This document shows positions 43,167 to 53,500 of a stretch of 64,000 bases of DNA, piece by piece (positions within the stretch are counted from its first letter, which is position 1; each line of letters begins with the position of its first letter). The notes under the pieces were generated by a model. That model made no database searches and had not been told where the DNA came from. It saw only the letters and a list, made by a program, of their open reading frames with translations. The stretch spans positions 15,117,514 to 15,181,513 of the forward strand of contig NC_049981.1 in assembly GCF_000003815.2 (NCBI RefSeq), read 5' to 3'. This stretch comes from Branchiostoma floridae (taxonomy: Eukaryota > Chordata > Leptocardii > Amphioxiformes > Branchiostomatidae). Position numbers and translations under genes: made by a program.

Positions 43167-45372
43167 CTAAGTAGGAACGATCCTCTCCTGGTACTGTGGA
43201 AGTGGATTGTCCTTAGCATACTTCTGTAGGTAAGTGCAGGTTAGCTTCATCTTCAAGTCTTCCTCTACTGCATAGTCCAAGGCAGCCTGTAGAAAAAAAA
43301 TGATTCAATCATAATCTCATGCAGACATTTCTTTTACTTACACACTGGATGTCGAATATTTCAATGGGTACTGAGGAAAAAAACTTGAGAAGAAAGCAGA
43401 AATTGAACTGAACTCCTCTAACAAAACCTTACTTTAGGGTGTTGCCAATAAGCATTTGAAATTTGGAAAAAGTGTTTTAGATGATCGAAATGTCAAAAGT
43501 CGGATTTTGTCCTGCAAGCAAGAATTCTGTCTGCAGTGACCACCTATTTGCAGTGACCATTTAATTCAAGCCTCTAGAGTGCTCACAACAGACAGATTTG
43601 ACTGTTCCCAAAAGAATGTTCCCATTCTCCAACAAATAATAGAAAAATCCTATCAAATTATCAATTACTGGGTACTATTATACGCATGGTCATAAATGCC
43701 CATGCATGGGTGAAAAACAAACTGCTGTATTCATTCTCTGAATCAAATGAGCTGATGGCTTACTACAAAAACTTTTCTTTGTGATTGGCAGCCTGGCTGA
43801 GAATCGTCACACCTGCAAGGTGAAGGCTTACTTTGTTCATTTTGAATTGTAAGGTGAGTACCTACATCAATACAAGGTAGGTCCAAGAAAAACATCAGTC
43901 AAACAAATGCTAAACATTTCCACCATTAGGCTGAATAGCATATTGAAGGTCTCGACAGGAAGCTTTACCTTGTATTATACTGTTGTCTGAACACATAGTG
44001 ATCCTACCTTTGCCAAGTGTTTGGCCAGTCCTTTTCCCCTGTACACCTCTGGTACGAAGGTGTGGTAGAAGTCTACATAACCTTTCCTGTACATGTCATA
44101 CTGCAAGATGGCCTTCTCTGTACTCTCTGAAAAAAGAAAGAAGACATTTTGTACACTAAACGTTTAGTGAGCTAAATATCACAAAGTTGTAGATACAGGA
44201 TTGTCCTTAGTACATGCTACAGCCAGACTGAAATACAAATTTGAAGAAAGAAAGGCTTGCACTTTCCGGTTGTTCACACAAATATTGTTGCCTAAAATTA
44301 TGTGCTGCATCGTGTCCTTGTCACTAGACTACCTGGATACTAGGGGTGGGTACCAGTACAGAAAATTCAGGTCCAGGTAAGGTCCAGAGGACCAGGTCCA
44401 GTGTTTTGCGGAGTATGTTACTCCCATGGGCATGCTAAGTTACTACCATGCTAACTGTAGAAATAACTATAGATTTTACTCTATTTTATTCTAGTTATTT
44501 TTCTCGATCAGTAAGCCCCAAAACATGTGAATGCCTGATCATGTACTGTAAAGGCGGGGATTTAATTTCGCGGTAGTGGGAAAACTGACTTTTTGCGGTG
44601 GTTTTAATTTCGCGGTAACACCATAGACTGCAGTCTAATACCATATATATAGAAAAATGTTCGTGGTGGTTTTAAGTTCCCGGTGAAGTGGTCACAGCGA
44701 AAACCGCAAACATTAATCCACCGCGAACATTTCTGCATTTACAGTAATCTGTTCATTCTCCAACATTCGGTCCACCGATTTTTTTCAGGTCCTGTTTTTC
44801 TGGACAAAGAAAAAACGGGTTTGTACCGGTACTCTTACCAGTACCAAACCCTACTGGATATCTTCAGGATGAAGGCATCTGCCTAGATATATTTTAAGTT
44901 GTTTGTATGTTATGTATCTTAACATATAAGTGTGTCTATGTAATGCTATACTGTAAAAGTGGAAATGTTTGCAGTGGTTTTATGTTCACATTTCTGGGTG
45001 ACCTCTTCATCCCCAACACATTTGAAGTTGTAGAACCTGCATGGCGGTTTTAACCATGAAAACACCACCAGCACTTCATTTCCCACAGCTATCGTACCGT
45101 TATACAGACCTTGCAGTGATCTGTGTGTCTTTTAACCTCCTTGGTTTTTCTTTTGTTAAAATGTCCACTGAGGGTTGAAATAGACTTCATTAATACTCAC
45201 CTCTTTCCATTCTAATGTAGAATTCTTTCTTGAGCTTGTCGTGGCCGACCACAGGCATGCCGCCCTCCCCACTCGCCATCAGGCTGCTCATAAACGCTTC
45301 AACAGTTGAATAACGTCGTAAAACTCCTCTCCAGTTGGCTACTCCACCAACCAGTGGTCTAACGATTGCCAT
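43167..45372 (-). CDS. NATD1: N-acetyltransferase domain-containing protein 1 (GNAT-like)
   Basis: Three exons, 45201-45372, 44008-44126 and 43167-43286, join in phase into 136 residues. The GNAT core follows the NATD1 family throughout: [28 protein letters not shown], the acetyl-CoA-binding stretch [32 protein letters not shown], then [19 protein letters not shown]. The N-terminal 38 or so residues ([20 protein letters not shown]) are basic and lack acids, like a mitochondrial presequence. Human NATD1 is shorter at this end by my memory. Substrate and physiological role are poorly known for the family. Confidence 0.88.
44544..44746. mobile_element. 203-bp MITE (TACTGTAAA ends) in NATD1 intron 1
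   Basis: The left end TACTGTAAAGGCGGGGATTT and the reverse complement of the right end, TACTGTAAATGCAGAAATGT, are related. Both continue into TTCGCGGT(A/G)GT-type words, and the interior repeats GCGGT(G)GTTTTAA phrases on both strands. Ends begin with TA, suggesting a TA target site. No coding capacity. A second, partial relative starts TACTGTAAAAGTGGAAATGT at about 44950 and runs to about 45070. Confidence 0.75.
44950..45075 (+). mobile_element. Partial relative of the TACTGTAAA MITE
   Basis: TACTGTAAAAGTGGAAATGTTTGCAGTGGTTTTA at the left edge follows the same order of words as the 203-bp MITE at 44544, but no clear right terminus is present. A still more decayed relative may lie at 26090-26175 (GCGGTGAAGAGGTCATTGCAAA). 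Confidence 0.45.
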
Positions 45373-46437
45373 TCAACGTTTTATTATTTCAGTAAATAGC
45401 CTTAGACGTGGCTATTTCTCCAGCTTTCCTGATTCCCTACCAAAAATCTAGACCGGCAGGTCGATGACCTTTCACCGATATACCAGCTGTTTCCGGTGTC
45501 ACAGCTGTTTCTGAGCGCACTGTCTTGTGGGTGTAACAGGTGTTCCAGTCGGAGACATTGACAGTTTTGATATGACTTTGAAAGTAACTTTTACAGTTTT
45601 TATGACTTACTTGTTAGCCTGTTCAAATCTCACTTATACTAGAAGTTACTAGTATAGCAACCCGCTCAACATTTGCCAGCCTCCTCTGAACGTTAACTCT
45701 GCGGGAGGGGCCAGTTACGGCCCGGACAGCAGAGTTTGCGTTCAATACACAGACTAACTTACGAGGTTAAGTTATCCTTTATCAATCCTAAGGGCCAATC
45801 TCGTCTCTTGCATAAGTTAGTTACTTTCTTTTGTGCACTTTTAAAGGTTACACTTTAAAAGTTTCAGCTAGAGTTTTCTTAATCGGGTTAATACATAACG
45901 TCACTGTATATGGCATCCCATGTTATCAAGAGTCGTTGAATGATGTGCATTAAAAGCTGTGATCTTTCAAGATTCAACCACTTTATTTCCTTTGTATTGA
46001 ACCTCAGTAAGTAATTATGTGCTAGTATAGCCGATAGGGATATTTTTAACTCATCAGATCAGATCAAGTATCATTCGTCGCAACAGGATATACATAAAAT
46101 AAACGTCGAAGACATGAAAACAAATTAACAAACTAGTTATGTTGATAACTTAGAAAGTAAAACATTCTCTGTATAATAAACAGTATTAATTGTATTATGT
46201 TTGCCTTTTTAAATAACGTTAAACATATTTACGACGTGAATGAAACGACGTGCACGTGTAGATATCTATCAAATATAAATAAAACAACAAACGATAGAGA
46301 AGTAACGTTATCTATATAAAAGCATTAGAAGCAACACTAGCGATTCTCAATTTTTTTATCGCGTATCAAAAATATATCTTTATAATTTGATAACGCTATA
46401 TTACTGAATAACAACATGATATGATTGATGCATTGCT

Positions 46438-46443
46438 TTTATT
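46438..46443 (-). terminator. Possible polyadenylation signal of the 834-codon gene
   Basis: A minus-strand AATAAA (TTTATT on plus) lies about 170 bases beyond the stop at 46611. Confidence 0.35.
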
Positions 46444-46610
46444 GCAACATTCACCAAATTCTACTGATATAACGTTAATCGCTTAGGAATTGCGAGTTTT
46501 CACATGCTATCTAATTTCTATCTTTCTCAGTTTTTCTATGTTTGTCCTTATAATCCTATCAGTCTTTCCATCAGGCTGTACGGAAACAATTATGTAATTT
46601 CTGTATGTCT

Positions 46611-49115
46611 TTATAAGGTTGCTCTTGGTTGCCCCGGGTTACGGTAAGTTCTAAACAAGATCCTCGTCGTGGGGTAGACTCTCCGGTCCTTCACAGTTTT
46701 CCCAGGAGGCTGCACGGCGAACATCCCCACCCGTTGATTCCGTCTCAGTTGTACGTCAATCTTCTCCGCGCGCTCTCTGTACTGTCTGATCTTAGCGTTC
46801 ACGTCCACGGGCGAACCCATGAACGAGTCAATGACGTCAGAGCTTTCCTCAGTGTCGTCTGAGAAATCGTCGTCAGTTTTGCGGGAATTTTTTGTTCTCC
46901 TTCCCGTAGGAAATACAGGTTTGTCACCGGGCACACTGATTCCGTTGTAGTGAGACTTTTTGTGCCTTAAAGAGTTACCAAAATGTCCGGGGGATTGGTT
47001 AGTGATGTTCGGCGGATAGGACATTGGGAACGAGTTTCCATGCGTTGTCATGACGACATCTGGACGATTCTTACCGTCCATGCCCTTCACGCCGCTGACA
47101 TGGGCAGCGTTTTCTGACAGGAACTTTTCCCACTCAGATTTGTTGACTAACCTCTTTTTGTAGGAAAGATCTGTTTTCATGTCGGAGTGTTGAACCCCGC
47201 TACCAGCAAACTGTTCTTCTCGTCTTCGATGACTTTGAGAAAATGATGGTCCATATGTGCTATTTTCAGGTTCATACGACTTACCATAAGAAGTTTGATG
47301 GGCTTCATTACCTATAACGTCAATTGAGTTTGTCACATGATCATCACGTGATTTGTGCTTGTTCCCAAGTCTCTTTCTGTCATCTCTTTCATGTCTGTCG
47401 TCCGCACTTTCATGAAGTTCGCTTCGGAAATCGAGCGTCGGTGGCTTAGTCAAACTCTGTTTGGATATCAGGCTAACCTTGTTCTTGTCATCTGTTAATG
47501 TTATTTGGGGTAGACCATGGTCGTCATCCGTACGGTTATGTGTTTTAGTTTTCCTGCGCTGTTCACTGTGGTGCTGTTGGTCTCTGTCTGATTCCGTGGC
47601 CGAACTGCTGTCTTGTGCAACTTGGCTTGTTCTCTGTTTTTCGGAATGGCTTACTTGCTTAGCTTTACGGTCATTTTTGTTGCCACCGCCTTTGTCGTAT
47701 TCTGTTTGTCTTTCGTAGCCTTCAGTAACTTCACTGTCAGTGTATTTGTCGCCTTTACCCTTGTCTCTTTTCCCTCTGTCTTGCCCTTTCCTCCTTGAAC
47801 TCTCTTCACTCTCCTCCAACTCCGAATCTGACGTCACTAGAGCTTCGCCCCCCTTCCCCTCTCGCCGTCTTGTTTTCCCCGCCGCCTCCTTTCTTCTCCC
47901 CACTTGACGGTCTCCATCATTGTTTGCTCCACTGTCGCTCGTTTCCCCATTATCCACAATTAACCTTCCATTCGTCTCTCTTTTGGTTCTGCGCGCCTGA
48001 CGGTCTGACAGGTCCTCGTCTTGACCCCTAACCTTTCGGTCGCCCCCTTTGGTGGGCCTGTCGCCATCTGTCCCATCATTCTTTTCTCTGAAAGCTCCTT
48101 TATTTTCTCGCTCCTTTGTTCTTTCCGTCTTGGCCTCTGACTGACCCTTACGAGTATTGTTTGTGCTTTGTTTGGACTTTTTCTCACCGATATTTTGACG
48201 ATTGGACTCACCTTCGTTTTCTGTGTCCTCAAAGTCGTCATCCGAATAAGAATCGAACCCGTCGTCTTGATGTTTTGCTGTGCGTTTAGATCTGTTTTTC
48301 CTTGCTTCTCGCCTTCTCTCATTTTCTTCACGAGTTCTTGGTCTGTTTTGTTTCTTTACATGGTCTCCGGGACGTGCAGCTTGCTTTCTCTCATTTTCTT
48401 CCCGACTTCTCGGTCTATTTTGACGGTTTGCGTCTCTTTGTGCCTTTGCACTGTGTTTTCTTGCTTTCTTCTTTGACGACGTCGGTCTTTTTACTTCATC
48501 CTTTGACTGTCTTCTGTCTTTCTTGTTTTCTTTCGTTGGTTTTGTCGACGCGTTTTTACTAGCTCCCTTTGGTACCTGTCTGTCAACCCTCTTTCTTTGT
48601 TCCACCTTTTGCAATTTACTGTCCCGTTTCAAGTTTGGTACCCTCGATTCGTCGTCTGTTTCAAAGTCTAGTTCGTCATCTTCTGTCGCATAACTGTAAA
48701 ACATTGCATTTTCTTCCACCCTTTCCCCTCTTTCTTTTTTGCTTTTCTTGCCTTTGCTGGGTTCTGCTTCTTTTAAAACGACCAACTCCTTTTGCAGCTT
48801 TTTATTTTGCTCTCTCAGTGCTTTAAGTTCCTGTCTTAGCTTCTGTTCTAGTTTGCTCCTTCCTTTAACGGTGTCTTTCAAATCGCCCTTAAGTCTTTTT
48901 ACCGACTTACCAAGAACCAAATTTTCCGCGTCCTTCTGTTTCTGTTTATCCTTGAGTTCCCGTACTCTCTTGTCCTTCTTATAGGCTATGAGGTGGCTCA
49001 AGTTTTTGGCCGCTTCCTCCCTCTTTAAGGCCAAGTCCCTTTCCTTTTTGAACTTCTTCCAGGCCTCCTCGTCCGCTTTGCGCGGCTGTTGCGCGTTGGC
49101 GCGCTGGTTTAACAT
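46611..49115 (-). CDS. Intronless ORF for an 834-residue highly charged protein, function unknown
   Basis: One uninterrupted frame of 834 codons with an in-frame TGA 12 bases before the ATG, so the start is well defined. I do not recognise the protein. Residues about 45-120 are a strongly predicted coiled coil (LKDKQKQKDAENLVLGKSVK, KLRQELKALREQNKKLQKEL). An acidic patch (about 142-157, EDDELDFETDDE) and a long Lys/Arg/Glu/Ser/Asp-rich, probably disordered region follow. The latter contains a repeated RPR(S/T)REENER unit at about 235-244 and 258-267 and several SD/ED-rich acidic clusters. The end is basic and less repetitive (NAKIRQYRERAEKIDVQL, then VYPTTRILFRTY). The 5' leader appears spliced: a T-rich tract and CAG lie at about 49345-49360, and two short upstream ORFs precede the start. 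Nuclear, cytoskeletal or matrix roles are all possible. Confidence 0.7.
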   Translation of the reverse strand: MLNQRANAQQPRKADEEAWKKFKKERDLALKREEAAKNLSHLIAYKKDKRVRELKDKQKQKDAENLVLGKSVKRLKGDLKDTVKGRSKLEQKLRQELKALREQNKKLQKELVVLKEAEPSKGKKSKKERGERVEENAMFYSYATEDDELDFETDDESRVPNLKRDSKLQKVEQRKRVDRQVPKGASKNASTKPTKENKKDRRQSKDEVKRPTSSKKKARKHSAKAQRDANRQNRPRSREENERKQAARPGDHVKKQNRPRTREENERRREARKNRSKRTAKHQDDGFDSYSDDDFEDTENEGESNRQNIGEKKSKQSTNNTRKGQSEAKTERTKERENKGAFREKNDGTDGDRPTKGGDRKVRGQDEDLSDRQARRTKRETNGRLIVDNGETSDSGANNDGDRQVGRRKEAAGKTRRREGKGGEALVTSDSELEESEESSRRKGQDRGKRDKGKGDKYTDSEVTEGYERQTEYDKGGGNKNDRKAKQVSHSEKQRTSQVAQDSSSATESDRDQQHHSEQRRKTKTHNRTDDDHGLPQITLTDDKNKVSLISKQSLTKPPTLDFRSELHESADDRHERDDRKRLGNKHKSRDDHVTNSIDVIGNEAHQTSYGKSYEPENSTYGPSFSQSHRRREEQFAGSGVQHSDMKTDLSYKKRLVNKSEWEKFLSENAAHVSGVKGMDGKNRPDVVMTTHGNSFPMSYPPNITNQSPGHFGNSLRHKKSHYNGISVPGDKPVFPTGRRTKNSRKTDDDFSDDTEESSDVIDSFMGSPVDVNAKIRQYRERAEKIDVQLRRNQRVGMFAVQPPGKTVKDRRVYPTTRILFRTYRNPGQPRATL

Positions 49116-49349
49116 TGTTGTCGTTCACTGAAGTGAGATGTTCAACTTTTCAGTTTCCATTTTTACCCTTGTGTCCTCTGACTCGACGTTCTTGCTCACT
49201 TCGTGTCACTGTATGTCTGTTTACCCTCCATGGTCACTTTTCTTCAGGTGCCCTGAACCTGTGTGCTGGGTGGCCTTGGGGTTTGAATTCGACCTTCGTA
49301 GACACATTTGTTCAACTAAAGCCAACCCTTGCTATTTTTGTCTCCTGAA

Positions 49350-50333
49350 AAATAAAAAAAATACGTTGGGTTAAATCATCATCATACAATTCAAGACAAA
49401 CCGTAGTGTCTGCAATATTGGAAACAAAATGTTTATGATATTATGGTAGCCAAAATACTAGTATGTAGACAATGTATGTAGCTACGTAGACTGTAAATCA
49501 TTCAAGTTGAAGACTACATATACACAATATATGCGTTATATACAATTTGTAGATAGAAAACAATTTTTGTAAAGTTTGCTACATTTTCTAGGGACATACC
49601 TCGCCGTAGAGAGAACGAACGTTAAAATCATGTACGGCAATTCTTCGTTTGATTAAAACTGGTTCCAAATTAAGTTATCAACCTGGGGGACTTTCTAATG
49701 TTATCTTTGGCAACCCTGAAATAGTAACTAAAATAGTAACCGAATTCTGTTGTATTGTTTTGCAAACACAGCGCTTGATACATTATCCTTTCAAGTTCAC
49801 GTGCGAGTCATTGAGCCAGACAGCTGTCTTTTACTTATTCCGATACTGTTGCAGTTTTCATTACTTTATAACCACGCATAACCACGCAGTCATACTTTCG
49901 AATGTTATGATTCTCTAGGACATCTCATTCTCAGTTTTGTATGCCATGTTTCTATAGCAGTACTTTGGAAGCACAACAGAGCTTCATTCATGACACCTTG
50001 TTTAATGATAACAGACGCGGGTTCCCGAATGAGTGCTCACGAATAAGAGTCTTGTTCTCTTTTCAGTCCCTGTGTGTACACTCAAACAATTTGTACCGTG
50101 CTCACATTGTCCGGCGGCCGTTTGGAGTAAAGGATATCCACCCTTGAAGTGCCTGATCACAAGCAGAATCAGTGTAAAGCTGGAGGATACTTTAGGATAG
50201 GATTTAGAGGAAATTTCACCGACCAAAACGTTGCATAAACACAAAAAAGTCAAAGGCGTCTTTATGGTCCATTTCGTAGGAAAAAAGAATATCGGCGGCT
50301 TTCGGCGAACAATTTCAAACATACAGCTGAACT
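49350..50333. other. Upstream region of the 834-codon gene, no further gene seen
   Basis: AT-rich DNA with short unsupported open frames. It probably contains the 5' intron and promoter of the charged-protein gene. No repeat or RNA gene recognised. Confidence 0.35.
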
Positions 50334-50565
50334 GTTAACAGAAAACATGATGTTGAGTTGATGTTACACAGTTATATACAGTCCTGAAATCATGATATTT
50401 GCTGAGTTGTTCATGTATTGCTATTATATATATTGAAATTATGATATTTGCTGTGTTGTTCATGTTTTGCTATTATAGCAATACATGAACAACACATCAA
50501 ATATCATGATTTCAGGACTGTATATAACTGTGTAAAATCAACTCAACATCATGTTTTCTGTTAAC
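50334..50565. repeat. Long hairpin: 95-bp near-perfect inverted repeat
   Basis: The left arm, about 50334-50427 (GTTAACAGAAAACATGATGT, ATACAGTCCTGAAATCATGA, TTGTTCATGTATTGCTATTA), pairs almost perfectly with the right arm at 50472-50565, with about 5 mismatches. The spacer of about 45 bp is a third, partial copy in the left-arm direction (GAAATTATGATATTTGCTGT). The transcript would fold into a long stem. It could be a foldback element, a MITE or a hairpin-RNA locus. Confidence 0.85.
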
Positions 50566-53500
50566 CGTCAATGCTAATGCTATTAGAATATCTGCACCTG
50601 AACTAACCATTGATATAACCGTGGAAACTTTCGCAGTCAAGACCATGTGCAAACACAACTCAATTAGCGGAAACGCCCTTCAATTCTACTGTATACACAA
50701 AACGGACTCTGAATATGTGAGGTACGTTTATTGCATCATTTTAGAACAAAGACCACTTGAAGCTGAATGGCAAGGAAGTTTGCCCAATAAAACTAATTTA
50801 TCGCTAAGGAGCTTAATTCTGCTAAGTGGTCGGGGGTTGGTAGCCTAAAACCTATATTACGTGGCAACTAAAAACTTTTGGTGTTGGTGAAACGACTTCT
50901 AAGTCCTTAAGATTTCATTACGAATTGCGGCGTAGAAATCTACCTACTTTATTTTGTGGATAAAGGTAAAAAGGGCGTAAAGAAAATAGCTTTTGATATC
51001 TCTCTTGGACTATGCTTTTAGAAGAACAGTGTATATTTACATGTATTGTATACTCTACTATCCGCACAGAAAACATCCCTGGTATTTTTTTTCACAATCT
51101 TTGATTTTTTTTATAATATCTCAATTCATTTCGTCGCTTTCGATGTATGTAAGATCGACAAGTAAGATTGTGATCTAACGTACACTGTCAATAGACTGTC
51201 TGACATTGACAGTTCTACATGACAAATGCTTTTGGCACGTGTAGGAATGATTGTAGCCTCGCAGAGGACATCGTTTACTGTCCAAACAACTCCAGTTTGT
51301 GAGCTGCTTTTATGGACAGGAAATGTCAAGAGAACGACTCAAACACTATGTATGCCATGCAATAAAGGGTTTCGCGAGTCACGCACTCCTATAGTCATCT
51401 AGGTTATGTCTATAGTATCATCTTCTTTACGTACCCAATAGTTGTTAAGAGGACTGGTTTGTGTATCGCAAACTATGAGCCGAAAGCTAATTGGGTAGAA
51501 AATTTGCTTGCCGATTTGACAATACCTTTCAGAGTGTCTTTTCAGTAGTTGTCAATGCCTGTGCGAGCGAGGAATGTCTTTAGAGCAGCTGTCAATGCTC
51601 TTGAAGATTCTAAAGCGCGAAGAATGTCTTTAGAGGAAGTGTCAATGTCTTAACAGTTCTGAAGACGTGGGTCTGACGTCTTCTGTTATTTCTGTCTGAC
51701 GAATTCGGCAAGCTTTGTCTTTAAGAGTTTAATAGGATGCGGACGTGTCAAGTTACTGTTCGTCGAGGCTAAGGTAGATTATTATCTAGTTCGAATTAAA
51801 AAGATGCATTGTCACTGCAAACCTTTCAGTTAAGGACTACAGTATGATAGCTAGTATCTTTGCATGTGTAGTTCACCACACTACAGCCTATAGTGGCGGC
51901 TCAAAGGATGTCAATGGTAACAGTAGACAGTTGGCGCTATGGCCGCTGTGCATAAGATCCAATGATCATTAGGAAAAATAGTCTTAAGGGCCGCGTGGCC
52001 ACAACGGAAATGTGGTTATGACATAGAGATGGCAGCTAGTACAGTCTTGAATGTAATGTGTTTGGCTGGGTGTAATGTTCTGCCGATTCACACACCTGTA
52101 TGTGTTTAAATTATTCACACAAAGATCCCACTTACGTATTTTATCTGTAACACGTACGTTCTAAAACTCCAAATCTCATGTGGACATGGGTATACATCTA
52201 GTTCATGTTTATCTTCATAGCATTAAGTACTTGTAGTTTACGGTGCCCACAAACGGAGACATGTGTCGGAAATTAAACTCTGGCAGCTACATCGGCGGTG
52301 AAAAGGCTCATTGGATGTTTATAGGTACAAAAATCCCCCCGTAAAACCTTAATCTCCATTTTATTACAAACATGCCAGTACTGCATTTTACACCGTGGGT
52401 ACGTCGACGTGAATGTTTACTACAACGACCTCTCCTGGTCGATTCAATTTCACGTGTTGATAGCGGATAAAGTTACCACTTTTTGTTTCAAGGCGTGCGC
52501 CATTCATAAAACCCCCGATAACAACGCGAAAAAGTCTACCCCTATTTCATACCGTTCCATCGTTGACGATATGTACTCTACCAATCAGGGCTGAGGTTAT
52601 CTCAAACTGATAAAATACCAACGTACCTTGCTGGGGCGTTATCGCCTGTCCTCTCTCTGAGGTAAAGAAAGTCGTCTGATTTACCTCAGGATCGTATCGT
52701 CTGTTTCAACTGTTGCTAGCTCCTTGGGGGGTTGAGTTCTGTTGTCGGTCATGAAATTAGTCGCCAATTTTTCATTCCGCCGTTAGGTAAGGCCGGTTGT
52801 AGCTAGGGAACGGCCATTGGCAGGGTTGCGAAAACACCATAGACGCCTGCATGGCAACAGCCTACCTGCCAGAAGGCCGGTAGTCTCAGGACGGCTAGTC
52901 CGGACAGCGAGCGTACCCCCTCCGGATAAGGTGGGCTGTTCCAATCTTACGTTCGCTTATCATTTCATTTGAGGAATTTGCCCTTTGCGATTCAAAACTG
53001 GAAATATTCCTTTGAAGATTAGAAAACAACTATTCGAATGAAATAATGGAATCTTAGGGATGTTAAAAATATTGGTAAAACTTCGACCAGAAGAAAGAGC
53101 GAAAACTATTATTGCTGAATCTAAAAGAAATAGTGTCTAACATAGAAATGTCATTCATTGCTAACAGCAAAATTGTAAAGTTTGAGATGAAAATGTGTAT
53201 TTTGATAGATAATCCTTTCCCCTCATTATATCACATTCTTACAATTGTAATGTTGTAAAAGCTTATTTTGGCAACAAACCTACATGATTTGCTGTCTTTG
53301 TATAACAAATAGTGATGTTTGAATGCAACAGGTCCCGTATGAAAGGTCTTGGTGCACTGCACATTTGAGGAGGCTCGAATGTCGGCCACCAATAATCTAC
53401 TGTGTTTACGTAGAGGAGATGAAAAGGTGTCATTTACAAGAAAGCCATTTTGTAAGCCGAAGAAGAGGTCAGATGATCGCACAAAACGCATCAATTACGG

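Noticed and set aside
47461-48984. Several plus-strand open frames opposite the 834-codon gene
   Set aside because: They are mirror frames of a strongly biased coding sequence on the minus strand, rich in S, L, F and C as expected for antisense of K/E/D-rich codons. No start or splice context supports them.
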